Assembly (NCBI RefSeq): GCF_007997085.1
Contig: NZ_VORR01000011.1
Coordinates: forward strand, 1-64,000
Origin: Polaribacter sp. IC066
Lineage (GTDB): Bacteria; Bacteroidota; Bacteroidia; Flavobacteriales; Flavobacteriaceae
Direction of reading: 5' to 3'
Length of the DNA: 64,000 nucleotides
A model generated the notes under the pieces. It saw nothing but the letters and a program-made list of their open reading frames with translations, ran no database searches and had not been told where the DNA came from. Position 1 is the first letter of the stretch, and every line of letters starts with the position of its first letter. Positions 44,765 to 54,671 of this stretch are shown here, in pieces. The position numbers were made by a program, and so were the translations under genes.

Positions 44765-47700
44765 ATGAAACAGAAAGCAATAAACAGAAAACCTATTCAA
44801 AGTTTTACGTTGTTATTATTATTGGTGTTTTTTAGTTTTACCGGAGCTAATTTAAACGCCCAACAGGTTTCAGGTACTGTTGTAGATACTTCAGGAACCC
44901 CATTGCCGGGAATTTCTGTGGTAGAGAAGGGAACGACCAATGGAACAAGTACCGATTTTAATGGTACCTATTCTTTAGCTCTTAAAAATGGAAAAAAAAC
45001 ACTCGTTTTTTCTTCCTTGGGCTTTGAAAAATTAGAGTTAACAATTGGTAATAAAACAGTTATTAATGCTACTCTTCAAGACTCTAACGAATCTTTAGAT
45101 GAGATTGTAGTTATTGGGTACGCACGAGTTAAAAGAGAGAAAGTATTAGGTTCTGTAGCTAGTGTAACCGCAGAACAGATGGAGAAATCAACACCTATAC
45201 AAGCTTTTGACGCAATTCAAGGTAAAGTATCTGGGGTTCAAATAAGAACAAACAATGGCCCAGGTCAAGGATTTGATGTTCAGATTCGAGGTATCTCTTC
45301 TCTTGGCGGGAGTACAAATCCTTTGTTTGTTGTTAATGGTCAGCAATTAGACAATATTGACAATATTGATCCTGCTGACATTAAAAGTTTAGACGTATTA
45401 AAAGATGCAGCTAGTACTTCTCTTTATGGTGCTAGAGGAGCAAATGGTGTTGTAGTAATTACCACAAAAAGAGGTAAAGCAGGTGAGCTTACACTAGATG
45501 TTTCAAACATTTTAAGTATTTCAACATTAGTTGGAGATTTACGAGTGGCTAATGCTGATGATAGACTGTTCTATGAGGGTACAAGAAGCGGGCGAGGAAA
45601 TCTACATCCATGGCAAAGGGATTCTTTAAGTACGCTTTTTAGAAATTCTTATAATCTACAAAAATTAATGATGAAACCTGCGGTAAGAACACAAACAAAT
45701 GTAGCCTTGAGTGGTGGTTCTGAAAAAGCTCGATTTTATTGGAATACTGGTTTTTTACAGGAGGGTGGCATTGTACGAAATAGTGGATATAAGAGAGCAA
45801 ATACAAACCTTAGGTTAGATCTTAAACCGAACAATTGGTTAGATATAGCTACTAACGTAAATTTATCCTTCGAAGATAGATCAGGTGTAAACGAGAGTGA
45901 AGCTTTGGGCACTATAGTAGATCGTATTCCATTTTTTCCTTTATTCGAAGAAAATGGTGAGTATACAAGACGGATTAATGGTCAACGAAATCCTTTGGCT
46001 GAAGCAGATTTTGGAGTAAACAGTAGAAGAACATATAGAGCTACAATTTTTAACGATGCCACCGTAAAATTAGTAAAAAATCTTACTTTTAGAACCACGG
46101 TTGGAGCTTCTTTTAGAGTGGATAAAATTTTAAATTTCGAGCCAGTTATTTTGCAGAATCCAAATGGTGAGGGGTTTCCTTCTGGAAGAGAAAGAATACC
46201 ACTTTCTTATGGAATTCAGCAAGAGAATGTTTTAAATTATGGAAATTCATGGGGAGATCATAACTTAGTAGTTATTGCTGCGACGCAAGTTCAAAGAGAA
46301 GTTACTGAAAATTCTGATTTTTCGGCTAATCAATTTGTGAATGACCGTGTACAGACTTTTAATAATACCGCACCAGAGGTTATTATTTCTAGGTCGGAAA
46401 ATAGTAGAGAGGGTTTATTTTCTTTAGTTGGTAGTGCTGCATATGATTATAAAGGCAAATATTTAATTGGAGGTTCTATACGAAGAGATGGTTCTTCTAA
46501 ATTTGCAACAAATAATAAATTTGCCTATTTCCCCTCTGCTTCGGCAGGTTGGAATATTGCTAAAGAAAATTTCTTGAAAGAAAATACGGTTATTAATCGA
46601 TTAATGTTAAAAGCTAGCTGGGGTGTTGTAGGTAATGAAGATGGTCTTGGAAGGTATGAGTTTTTTAGTTCATTGAGACCAGGAAGTACCTATAACGGAG
46701 AGGCGGGTATTGCACCAGCGCGTTTAGGAAATCCTGATTTAAAATGGGAGACGACTACTTCTTCTGATTTAGGGCTAAATTTAGCATTGCTTGATAACAG
46801 ACTTGAGGTTGATGTAGCTTTCTGGAAAAGAAAGACCGCAGATCTTTTAGCTTCAGTACCGTTGCCCGAAGAAACAGGTTTTGGTTCTGTGCGCCGGAAC
46901 ATTGGTAATATAGAAAATAGAGGTTTTGATCTTAACATAAATGCGACCATTATTAGAACGGAAAATTTTACATGGTCAAGCAATTTTAATATTGGATATC
47001 TTGAAAATGAAGTAACAAAATTAGCAGGAGGAACGCAGTTTCAAGCTGGTAGAACACTTATAGAAGAAGGGCAACCGATAGGTAATTTCTTTGGCTATAG
47101 AAACTTAGGAGTATACCAGTACAATGAATCAAATGCATATACTGATAATGGTGTGAGATTGATGCCTGTAGTCGAAAATAATAGAGTTGTTTATGAAGAC
47201 TTTACAAACTCACAGGGTGTTATAGTTAATAGACCAGTTTATACATTAAATGGTCAACCATATGCTGGTGACGCTATTAATAAACATAGAGCTGCAAATA
47301 TAGTATCGAGAGGAGGAGATATTATATGGGAAGATCTTCCAGATGCAGATGGTAATTATAATTTTGTAATTGATGATTTTGATAGACAAATTTTAGGAAA
47401 CGGTCTAGCCAATGTTTTTGGTGGTTTTTCGCATAATATTAGATACAAAAATTTTGGAGTAAGTTTTCAATTTGATTATAGCTTAAATCATGATATTTAT
47501 GCCAGATGGGATCAAGAAAGAAACGATACCAATTCAATTGGAGAAACGCCAGGTCCAGAGCGTATATATGGGCAATGGATGCGACCAGGAGATGTAACAG
47601 TGTATCCACGTTTATCTCGTTTAGCTCAAAATAATGTGTTTGGTAGCAATCCACAAAGCTTTTTTGTTACTGATGGTAGTTACATAAAGTTTAGGTACAT

Positions 47701-47923
47701 TCGATTTAATTATAGTTTACCAAAAGATGTGATTAAAAAGATAAAAGGAGTAAGCAATATTTCATTAAATTTTGCTGTAAATAATGTGTTAACTTGGACA
47801 AATTATAACGGGTATAACCCAGAGTTTGGGTCAAGAGGCGCTGCATTAACACCAAATGAAGACAATATGAGATTTCCAAACGATCGTGAATTTATATTAG
47901 GATTAAATGTGCAACTAAAATAA
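44765..47923 (+). CDS. SusC/RagA-type TonB-dependent outer-membrane transporter
   Basis: Signal peptide (to NLNAQ, about residue 32), a carboxypeptidase-regulatory-like domain (VSGTVVDTSGTPLPGISVVE), a TonB-box-like segment (LDEIVVIGY), the plug (ALDAIQGKVSGVQI-like, VQIRGISSLG) and the SusC signature SLYGARGANGVVVITTKRGK. The remaining 800 residues form the 22-strand barrel and end in EFILGLNVQLK. It imports oligosaccharides across the outer membrane with its SusD partner, which starts 16 nt downstream. The length of 1052 is normal. The palindromic motif at 44674 probably controls it. Confidence 0.97.
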   Translation: MKQKAINRKPIQSFTLLLLLVFFSFTGANLNAQQVSGTVVDTSGTPLPGISVVEKGTTNGTSTDFNGTYSLALKNGKKTLVFSSLGFEKLELTIGNKTVINATLQDSNESLDEIVVIGYARVKREKVLGSVASVTAEQMEKSTPIQAFDAIQGKVSGVQIRTNNGPGQGFDVQIRGISSLGGSTNPLFVVNGQQLDNIDNIDPADIKSLDVLKDAASTSLYGARGANGVVVITTKRGKAGELTLDVSNILSISTLVGDLRVANADDRLFYEGTRSGRGNLHPWQRDSLSTLFRNSYNLQKLMMKPAVRTQTNVALSGGSEKARFYWNTGFLQEGGIVRNSGYKRANTNLRLDLKPNNWLDIATNVNLSFEDRSGVNESEALGTIVDRIPFFPLFEENGEYTRRINGQRNPLAEADFGVNSRRTYRATIFNDATVKLVKNLTFRTTVGASFRVDKILNFEPVILQNPNGEGFPSGRERIPLSYGIQQENVLNYGNSWGDHNLVVIAATQVQREVTENSDFSANQFVNDRVQTFNNTAPEVIISRSENSREGLFSLVGSAAYDYKGKYLIGGSIRRDGSSKFATNNKFAYFPSASAGWNIAKENFLKENTVINRLMLKASWGVVGNEDGLGRYEFFSSLRPGSTYNGEAGIAPARLGNPDLKWETTTSSDLGLNLALLDNRLEVDVAFWKRKTADLLASVPLPEETGFGSVRRNIGNIENRGFDLNINATIIRTENFTWSSNFNIGYLENEVTKLAGGTQFQAGRTLIEEGQPIGNFFGYRNLGVYQYNESNAYTDNGVRLMPVVENNRVVYEDFTNSQGVIVNRPVYTLNGQPYAGDAINKHRAANIVSRGGDIIWEDLPDADGNYNFVIDDFDRQILGNGLANVFGGFSHNIRYKNFGVSFQFDYSLNHDIYARWDQERNDTNSIGETPGPERIYGQWMRPGDVTVYPRLSRLAQNNVFGSNPQSFFVTDGSYIKFRYIRFNYSLPKDVIKKIKGVSNISLNFAVNNVLTWTNYNGYNPEFGSRGAALTPNEDNMRFPNDREFILGLNVQLK

Positions 47924-47939
47924 AAAAAAAACAGGTAAA

Positions 47940-49499
47940 ATGAAAAATTATAATAAACTTATAAAACAAGTTAAACTTACTTCTAGCATGCTTATTTTGC
48001 TTTTGGTTGGCTATTCTTGTGATAACATTACAGAAGAAAATCCGATAAGTGAAATAGGTACATCGCAATTTTGGTTAAATAATTCGGATGCGAATACAGG
48101 TGTTGTTGCTATTTATGATGCCTTGCAGCCTACTTATAGATCCTCGCATCTTCAATGGGGAGAATTTAGATCAGATAATTTTCAAGCTTATAGTAATTCG
48201 ACTTCAATAAATAATGCTTCTTATCCATTAAATAACATCTTTGCTGGCGACGGATCTATGCGATGGAATGATATTTACGGTGCTATTTACAGAGCCAATT
48301 CAGCCATAGAGAACATACCAAATATATCTGGTGCAAATCCAAATTTGTTAGCAGAGGCATTAACCATAAGAGCAAAATTGTATTTTGATGCTGTTAGAGT
48401 TTGGGGTGCTGTGCCTTTTATTACAGAAACTGTTATAAATATTGAAGATGCTGCAAGACCAGCTACAGACCCAATGACCATAATGAATGAGTTGATTATT
48501 CCAGATATGATAAAAGCAGAAGGTCTTTTTACAGTTCTATCTAGAGAATTCAGATTTTCTTTATCAAGTCTTTACTGCTTGCAAGCAGAAGTGTATATGT
48601 GGCGAGAAGAGTTTGATAAAGCAAAAATTGTTTTAGACAAATTAGTGAACCTAGGAGAATACAGTCTAGTTACTACTACTGAAGGATACTTTAATTTGTT
48701 TGCAAACGACCAAGGTGGGCTAGGTAAAATTCAGATAGGGCCAGAACTAATTATGTCTATCCGTTTTGATCTAATAGATGCAGATAGATCTGGTATATTT
48801 AATTTCTTTAATGGTGGTATTCAGCAATTTGCGATATCAGAGGATGCAGACCTAAAATGGAGAGAAAAGTTTCCTACAGATTCATTAGAATGGGTAAATA
48901 AATATCCAAATACAGCACCTGTTGCAACAAGAACCCTTAATTTAGTAGATGATAATGGTGCTATAAGAGATTCTATAATACCAGTCTATGGAGACTGGAG
49001 GTATTTTATGGTTCGTGAAGGAGGTGTAGAATTAGGTCCAAGTGATGGGCGAGCTATGTTTACCAAGTGGGGTAAAGGTATTTCTTATGATAGAAGCCAA
49101 GATGATACAGATATTAATTTATACCGTTATGCAGACATGCTTTTAATGTTAGCAGAAGCAGAAAATCAATTAGACAATGCAATCAGTATAGCAAGGTCTT
49201 TAGAAATTGTAAATGAGTTAAGAACTGCAAGAATGCTTCCTCCTGTGAATATTTTTGAATTTGGCGGAACCAAAGAATTAAGAGAGCACTTTTTATTGGA
49301 TGAGAGACGTTTCGAGTTATTTGGCGAAGGAAAAAGATGGTGGGATTTACGTAGAACAGACAAAGCGATAGAAATTCTAAATCCTATTTTATTGTTAAAA
49401 GACGGAGGAGTGCAGATAACCCAAGATCGTTTGCTTTTTCCAATATTTAATGATCATTTAATAGAAAACCCGCTTTTAAAGCAAAACCTCGGTTACTAA
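47940..49499 (+). CDS. SusD/RagB-type surface glycan-binding lipoprotein
   Basis: Lipoprotein signal (LLVGYSC). TPR-rich SusD fold with typical segments RWNDIYGAIYRANSAIENI, LTIRAKLYFDAVRVWGAVPF, LYCLQAEVYMWREEFDKAK, NLYRYADMLLMLAEAENQ and the C-terminal FLLDERRFELFGEGKRWWDLRR. The 519-residue length is normal. It forms the lid of the SusC channel and delivers the glycan. The spacing of 16 nt from SusC and 16 nt to the next gene shows one operon. Confidence 0.96.
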   Translation: MKNYNKLIKQVKLTSSMLILLLVGYSCDNITEENPISEIGTSQFWLNNSDANTGVVAIYDALQPTYRSSHLQWGEFRSDNFQAYSNSTSINNASYPLNNIFAGDGSMRWNDIYGAIYRANSAIENIPNISGANPNLLAEALTIRAKLYFDAVRVWGAVPFITETVINIEDAARPATDPMTIMNELIIPDMIKAEGLFTVLSREFRFSLSSLYCLQAEVYMWREEFDKAKIVLDKLVNLGEYSLVTTTEGYFNLFANDQGGLGKIQIGPELIMSIRFDLIDADRSGIFNFFNGGIQQFAISEDADLKWREKFPTDSLEWVNKYPNTAPVATRTLNLVDDNGAIRDSIIPVYGDWRYFMVREGGVELGPSDGRAMFTKWGKGISYDRSQDDTDINLYRYADMLLMLAEAENQLDNAISIARSLEIVNELRTARMLPPVNIFEFGGTKELREHFLLDERRFELFGEGKRWWDLRRTDKAIEILNPILLLKDGGVQITQDRLLFPIFNDHLIENPLLKQNLGY

Positions 49500-49515
49500 T
49501 AAAAAACACACAAAA

Positions 49516-50328
49516 ATGAAAACAATAAATAAAATAAAAATTTTTAGGGTAGTAGTAGTACTTTTTACTGCCTCCATTTTTACAGGGTGTGAACTTGGTT
49601 TGCAAGAAGAGTATGACTTTAAACCAGAATTAACAATTACTAATTCTTTTAAGGATATTACTGCATGGGAGTTTATGAATAACTTCGGCTTGGATTCTTT
49701 GAGGGATGTGCAGACTGATGAGTTAGTTTTAGACCCTGTGACTGGAGCGCGTCAAATAGATGGTGATAGTTTTGATTATATGTTAGCTGCAATTAAAAAA
49801 GCAGGGTTAGAGGATTTGTATCAGCAGACAGCTACTACAAATAGAACCTATTTTTTACTAAACAACAGAGCCTTTTTACAAGGTAGAAGTATTTTACGAA
49901 CGGTTACAGGATCTAACAGTACTATCATTTTTGAAGGATTTGTTGGTGGTATACCCATCCTTAGAGAAGGTACAGCAGAAGAAATTATGGAAACTGTAGA
50001 CACTCCTGAAGAAATGGAGAAATTGAAAGCAATTCTTATGTATCATATAGTTACAGAATACGTTGCGCAAAGACCTACCTTATTTTTATTTGGGGAATGG
50101 TATGTATACCAGACCTTACTACCAGGACAAGACGGTTTAATTGGACTTATGAGAGATGAGATTGATTTCATAAATATAAATGGTAGAAGAAGAAATCCAC
50201 AATATAGTCCTTCACCAATGCCAGCATCTTCACAAGTATGGGATGCACAAGTTTATAACCATAATTATATCTTTTCAAATGGTATTGGACATCATTTAAG
50301 TGAGCCAGTGAGAAATAAACCTTATTAG
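49516..50328 (+). CDS. Fasciclin-like surface lipoprotein in the SusE position
   Basis: Lipobox FTGC (about residue 25). The body contains SFDYMLAAIKKAGLEDLYQQ and RTYFLLNNRAF, then EKLKAILMYHIVTEYV, the order expected of a fasciclin (FAS1) domain, which normally has a FxxLxxAxxxAGL opening and an LxxILxYHV motif. The C-terminus (ASSQVWDAQVYNHNYIFSNG) also fits the HNYIFxNGxIH end of FAS1. It follows SusD by 16 nt and is closed by a terminator. It probably helps bind the polysaccharide on the surface. The FAS1 call is based on motif order. Confidence 0.7.
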   Translation: MKTINKIKIFRVVVVLFTASIFTGCELGLQEEYDFKPELTITNSFKDITAWEFMNNFGLDSLRDVQTDELVLDPVTGARQIDGDSFDYMLAAIKKAGLEDLYQQTATTNRTYFLLNNRAFLQGRSILRTVTGSNSTIIFEGFVGGIPILREGTAEEIMETVDTPEEMEKLKAILMYHIVTEYVAQRPTLFLFGEWYVYQTLLPGQDGLIGLMRDEIDFININGRRRNPQYSPSPMPASSQVWDAQVYNHNYIFSNGIGHHLSEPVRNKPY

Positions 50329-50390
50329 AAAGTAAATGGTGTAGCTATTTTTTAAATTCAGATAGCTATTAAATTTCAATTAATTTAAGA

Positions 50391-50428
50391 AATCCTCTAT
50401 AATAAATTGTTTATGGAGGATTTTTTTT
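50391..50428 (+). terminator. Rho-independent terminator of the SusCD operon
   Basis: A 7-bp stem, AATCCTC and GAGGATT, with an 18-nt AT-rich loop is followed by eight T, 63 nt after the fasciclin-like gene. Confidence 0.7.
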
Positions 50429-50649
50429 GTGAAGATAATAGTGCTAATTAACTTTGAAAAACAGCCAAGCTATAAATACAAAATTATTAGATGAACGTGC
50501 CTGTATTCGGGAGTGTAAATTAAACTTTGTTTGTTAGTTTTTTCCGTTTCAAAAATAATTTAATTTTTTCTCTTCATATGGTTGTTTAAAAAAATCGAGT
50601 TGTTTTTAAAGTGAGTCCCAGCGGTGGCGTCACGATTTGCTTGGTTTTG

Positions 50650-51850
50650 AATTAATAGCGAGCTCAATTCTATTTCCAAATTTAATATATAATTGTTGAA
50701 TTGTCAAACTCCAAGTATGAAGCGGTGCTATCCAATTTTTTTTGGATGTTCTTTGTTGCAAGAGAAAACAACTTTAAAAGTGCCATATCACTGATAAACG
50801 CTCCTTTTTTTTGGTCACTTTTCTTACCTGACGATGAAATCCCTCTAGAGTATTGGTGGTGTAAATAATCCTTCTTATCGGTTATGAATATTCAAAATAT
50901 GCCGATAATACCTCCTAGTTCCGCTCCCAACTCTGAATGACCACTGGATATTTTTCGCCTCATTTTTAAGATAATTTTAGTAATTGGTCTTCTGTAACCG
51001 ATTTATTAACGCCTTATAAACCAATTTTAAATCGATCATAAACTCTTTTTGGTCTTTAGAAGCCACATACTTTAAAGAGTTTCTAATTTGATGAACAATA
51101 CATTTTTGGATTTTTGTTTTCGAAAAAATACTCAAAATAGCCTCACTAAACCCTTTTAAATTATCGGTACAAGCTATTAAAATATTAGTGAAACCTCGGT
51201 TATTTAAATCTGTAAGAACTTGAAGCCAAAAATTAGCCCCTTCACTTTGAGATATACATTCCTAAAATTTCCTTTTTTATTTCTTTAGTAATTCCCAAAA
51301 TAGTGTACAAAGCTCTATGTTTTATTTTACTGTTTACATGCACTTTATAATGCATAGCATTCAACCAAACAATGCAGTAAATCGATTCTAAAGGTCTGTT
51401 TTTTTTGGGCTTTAATGTATGGAATAATACGGTCTGTAATTTCTGACAAAACCGTGTGAGAAATACTCATATCATACATTTCTTCGATGTGAGAAGAAAT
51501 ATCTCGCAGACTCATTCTTAAGCCATGTAAGGTGCTAATTTTTTCCGATAAATTATCAGCTAAAATTGTTTGACGTTTCTTTATAATGCTAGGTTCAAAA
51601 CTGCTATTTCTATCCGTAGGTGTCGTTATTGCTGTCTCGCCAATATTGGTTTTTAAGGTCTTTTTACTTGTACCATTGCGTTTGTTTTTTTTTGGTTCTT
51701 CTAATAAATATGCAAACATTTCTGCGTCTAAAGCTTTTTCTATAAACTCTTCAATATCGGTGTAAAAGCACCATCTTTCCCAAATAAACTCTTATCTGAT
51801 AATAACTGATTTACTGCTTTTTTTTTCAAAGGCTTGTTGTTTACGTGTCC
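50650..51850 (-). pseudogene. IS256-family transposase, decayed but nearly full length
   Basis: On the minus strand the whole transposase can be followed with frameshifts. The N-terminus is LKKKAVNQLLSDKSLFGKDG (about 51840). TLKTNIGETAITTPTDRNSSF and IIKKRQTILADNLSEKI lie in the 51719-51345 frame. SQSEGANFWLQVLTDLNNRG and CTDNLKGFSEAIL are near 51200, IVHQIRNSLKYVASKDQKEF near 51080, and the C-terminus is EGFHRQVRKVTKKKGAFISD and KKWIAPLHTWSLTIQQLYIKF near 50700. This is the mutator-type order. At least four frame changes make it inactive. It separates the SusCD operon from the T9SS pair. Confidence 0.88.
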
Positions 51851-52230
51851 ATATTTTCTGTTTGAATTAAATTAATACTTTTTTCTATTCAGACAGAGTT
51901 GAGTTTACAGTCTTTTTAAAATTAAATTTTAGACACCACTTTTCTCAAAGTTTCTTATTTAAATCATTGTTGTCCGATTAAAACTATTTTAAATTCAGTT
52001 ACATCAATAAATATTAGGGTTTAACGTCATTTTTTTAATTAATAGTTTCAATTTGAAGTTGCCTTTAAAAAGACAAATAAATGCAACTTTTATTTTAAAA
52101 CACCTCTGTATTTTAGTTAGTTAGAATTAATTCTTGTCTCTTGATTCTAAAATTGAGTTGTGTTGAACTAGTTTTACTAAACGATTTCGGTACTTTTATC
52201 GGACAATAGTGTACTTAAATACAATTTTGT
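51851..52230. other. Intergenic stretch before the T9SS pair
   Basis: About 380 bases with no coding frame or clear hairpin. The right end adjoins the palindromic motif at 52231. Confidence 0.4.
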
Positions 52231-52257
52231 ACGAAATCCAACATGTTTATGGATTTT
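52231..52257 (+). promoter_or_regulatory. 27-bp palindromic motif upstream of the first tandem T9SS gene
   Basis: It reads ACGAAATCCAACAT, then GTTTATGGATTTT. It is diverged but aligned without gaps, and 79 nt upstream of the start at 52336. Confidence 0.5.
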
Positions 52258-52335
52258 TACATCCTTTAAAAGTTTTAAATTTAACTCACAAAGTAATAAG
52301 AGTATTGCTTTATTAACTTTTTTAAATTTATTATT

Positions 52336-53331
52336 ATGAAAAAATCATTACACGTATTTTTATTGTTTTTTACAATTATAGCTTTTGGTCAAGCAACTTT
52401 GCCGGCTTATGAAGGTTTTGATTATACCACTCCGGGCAAATTATTTCCAGTAAATGCAAATCAAGGTCAAGGAAATTGGACGATAGGCGATGTGACTTTT
52501 ACACCAAATGTTGATATTGTAGCGTCTCCAACTTGGAATGTTAGTGGTGTAGCAACAACAGGAAATGCAATGGCTTATTCAGGTCCTGGAGAATCGCCTA
52601 TTTATTCATATACTCCAGAAGACGGTCAAGCGACTGTTTACGTTTCTTTTTTATTAAGAGTTACAGCTTTGGCTGACACTAATTTATCTACGTTTCTTAC
52701 TACGTTAAAATCTCCATTCGAAGGTCGTTTTAATGCAATCGTTTGGTATAAAAAGAATCCAGCTGAAGGCGCTACAGGATATGTTCTTGGTGTAAATTTA
52801 GGCCGTGGTTCTGCTGACGTCTTTTATGACACAAAAGATTATCAAGTAGGTGACGATGTACTTGTTGTTATTAAAAAAGTAGAAGGAGGCGCAGTTAGTT
52901 TGTTTTTAAACCCAGATTTAGGCACAGAGCCATCAACACCAACAGTAGAAGATCCCACGGTTAGAGATTATCCTTTTGGCCAAATATTTTTTAGACGCGA
53001 TGCAAATGATAGAACTCCTTCATTAATTATTGATGAGTTAAGAGTTGGAAAAGAGTGGGCAGATGTAGTGCAAACTGCAGTCTTAAGTACTTCTAATGTA
53101 GAAGCTGCTGAAATAGGTATTTATCCAAACCCTGTTTCTGATGGTACATTATTTATCAATTCTAAGACAAATACAACACTCGAAATCTATTCTATTTTAG
53201 GTAAAAAAGTATTAGCAAAAAGCAATGTCTCTAAATCAGTAGATGTTTCGCAATTAGCGAAAGGCTGTTATATCTTAAAGATCAAAAATGAAAACAATGC
53301 TGTTAAAACTAAAAAATTAATCATTCAATAA
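52336..53331 (+). CDS. T9SS-exported surface protein, tandem copy 1 (331 aa)
   Basis: Signal peptide MKKSLHVFLLFFTIIAFGQ. A single beta-sandwich-like domain at about 20-245 has FDYTTPGKLFPVNANQGQG, AMAYSGPGESPIYSY, VYVSFLLRVTALADT, LFLNPDLGTEPSTPTV and LIIDELRVGKEWADV. The last two patterns are shared with the 1035-residue protein. A T9SS tail follows at about 255-331 (IGIYPNPVSDGTLFI, LEIYSILGKKVL, CYILKIK). No catalytic residues are evident, so a binding or structural surface protein is likeliest. It has its own operator-like motif and terminator. Confidence 0.85.
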   Translation: MKKSLHVFLLFFTIIAFGQATLPAYEGFDYTTPGKLFPVNANQGQGNWTIGDVTFTPNVDIVASPTWNVSGVATTGNAMAYSGPGESPIYSYTPEDGQATVYVSFLLRVTALADTNLSTFLTTLKSPFEGRFNAIVWYKKNPAEGATGYVLGVNLGRGSADVFYDTKDYQVGDDVLVVIKKVEGGAVSLFLNPDLGTEPSTPTVEDPTVRDYPFGQIFFRRDANDRTPSLIIDELRVGKEWADVVQTAVLSTSNVEAAEIGIYPNPVSDGTLFINSKTNTTLEIYSILGKKVLAKSNVSKSVDVSQLAKGCYILKIKNENNAVKTKKLIIQ

Positions 53332-53392
53332 TTATTCTAAATAGCTTTATGTTAAAGTTATTTAAAATAAGTTTTGAATTTATTTATAAGAA

Positions 53393-53418
53393 AAAGACTA
53401 GCGTTTGCTAGTCTTTTT
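53393..53418 (+). terminator. Rho-independent terminator after T9SS copy 1
   Basis: A 10-bp stem, AAAGACTAGC and GCTAGTCTTT with a GTTT loop, is followed by a T run. The core hairpin is identical to the one at 54641. Confidence 0.9.
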
Positions 53419-53493
53419 TTTATAGCTAGTTTTTAATCTTGCAATTCAATGCTGCCAATGCTCTAAAAGACTACCGTTGAAATCTAATTTCGC

Positions 53494-53520
53494 ACAAAAA
53501 CCAACCTATTTTCGGACTTT
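53494..53520 (+). promoter_or_regulatory. 27-bp palindromic motif upstream of the second tandem T9SS gene
   Basis: It reads ACAAAAACCAACCT, then ATTTTCGGACTTT. It is close to the consensus and ends 76 nt before the start at 53596. Confidence 0.65.
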
Positions 53521-53595
53521 AAAACCCGTTAAAAATTATAACTTGCAAGCGAGTAACAATGGTGTTATTTAATTAACTTTTTTAAATTAACAATT

Positions 53596-54579
53596 ATGAA
53601 AAAATCATTACACGTATTTTTATTATTTTTTACAATTATGGCTTTTGGTCAGGTAACTTTGCCGGTCATTGAGCAATTTGATTATTCTATTGGTAGAGGA
53701 TTAACAGAACAAGAGAATTGGAGGCGAGCTGGAGGAACTAATAATCCAACTGATATTATGGTAGTAGCATCTCCAAATTGGACAATACCAAACACAACTA
53801 CACCAAGAGAAAATGCGGTTTCACTATTTGGTACTGGATTAAATGCAATGTTCGAATTTGTAAGGCCAGAAGGGACTCCAACAATTTACGCTTCTTTTAT
53901 GATGAAAGTAACAAATATGGATAATATTACTGGTGAGGGTAATTCTTTTGCCTCATTAGCCTTAAATAACTCATCAGATCAGTTAACTAGAAATTGTAGC
54001 GTTTTTATAAGACAACATTTTACTGGAACTGGTTATAATATAGGTATATCTCAAGGGCAAAATGGTACCGAGATATGGAATGATGCAGTTTATTCTTTAG
54101 ACGAAGAGGTGCTTATTGTAATTAAAAAAGAGAGTCAATTTTCTGGTTTGAGATTTGCGAGTATATTTATAAATCCAGATCTTACCGCTGCAGAACCAGC
54201 AGCAACAAGAGTAACTGGTGATAGATTCGGAACACCAGATAGATTTGTACTTGACCAAAATAGAGGTGATTTGCCAACAATAGTTATAGATGAACTTAGA
54301 ATTGCAGATACCTGGAGCGATGTAACTTTAAGTGCGCCTTCAAGTGTAGAAGAGGCTAAAATTGCTGTGTATCCAAACCCAGTTTTTAAGGGAACTTTAT
54401 TTGTAAATGCAGCTTCGAATGTATCAATAGAAATTTATTCTGTATTAGGTAAAAAAGTATTAGCAAAAAGCAATGTGTCTAAATCTGTAGATGTTTCTAA
54501 CTTAGCAAAAGGTTGCTACATTTTAAAGATGAAGGATGAAAATAATGCGGTAAAAACTAAAAAATTAATCATTCAATAA
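53596..54579 (+). CDS. T9SS-exported surface protein, tandem copy 2 (327 aa)
   Basis: The signal peptide is almost identical to copy 1, including at the DNA level, and the T9SS tail is nearly the same (LEIYS/IEIYSVLGKKVLAKSN, CYILKMKDENNAVKTKKL). The domain between is strongly diverged (EQENWRRAGGTNNPTD, SVFIRQHFTGTGYNIGIS, IFINPDLTAAEPAATRV, IVIDELRIADTWSDV) but keeps the NPDL-x-x-x-EP and DELR-x-x-x-TW-x-DV marks. This mosaic pattern suggests duplication followed by fast change of the exposed domain, with the ends kept alike by selection or gene conversion. Confidence 0.85.
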   Translation: MKKSLHVFLLFFTIMAFGQVTLPVIEQFDYSIGRGLTEQENWRRAGGTNNPTDIMVVASPNWTIPNTTTPRENAVSLFGTGLNAMFEFVRPEGTPTIYASFMMKVTNMDNITGEGNSFASLALNNSSDQLTRNCSVFIRQHFTGTGYNIGISQGQNGTEIWNDAVYSLDEEVLIVIKKESQFSGLRFASIFINPDLTAAEPAATRVTGDRFGTPDRFVLDQNRGDLPTIVIDELRIADTWSDVTLSAPSSVEEAKIAVYPNPVFKGTLFVNAASNVSIEIYSVLGKKVLAKSNVSKSVDVSNLAKGCYILKMKDENNAVKTKKLIIQ

Positions 54580-54640
54580 TTATTTTAAATCGCTTTATTT
54601 TATAGTTGTTTATAAAATTTAGTAAGATTATAAATAAAAG

Positions 54641-54671
54641 AAAAGACTAGCGTTTGCTAGTCTTTTCTCTT
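54641..54671 (+). terminator. Rho-independent terminator after T9SS copy 2
   Basis: An 11-bp stem, AAAAGACTAGC and GCTAGTCTTTT with a GTTT loop, is followed by a T-rich tract. It has the same core as the terminator of copy 1. Confidence 0.88.
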
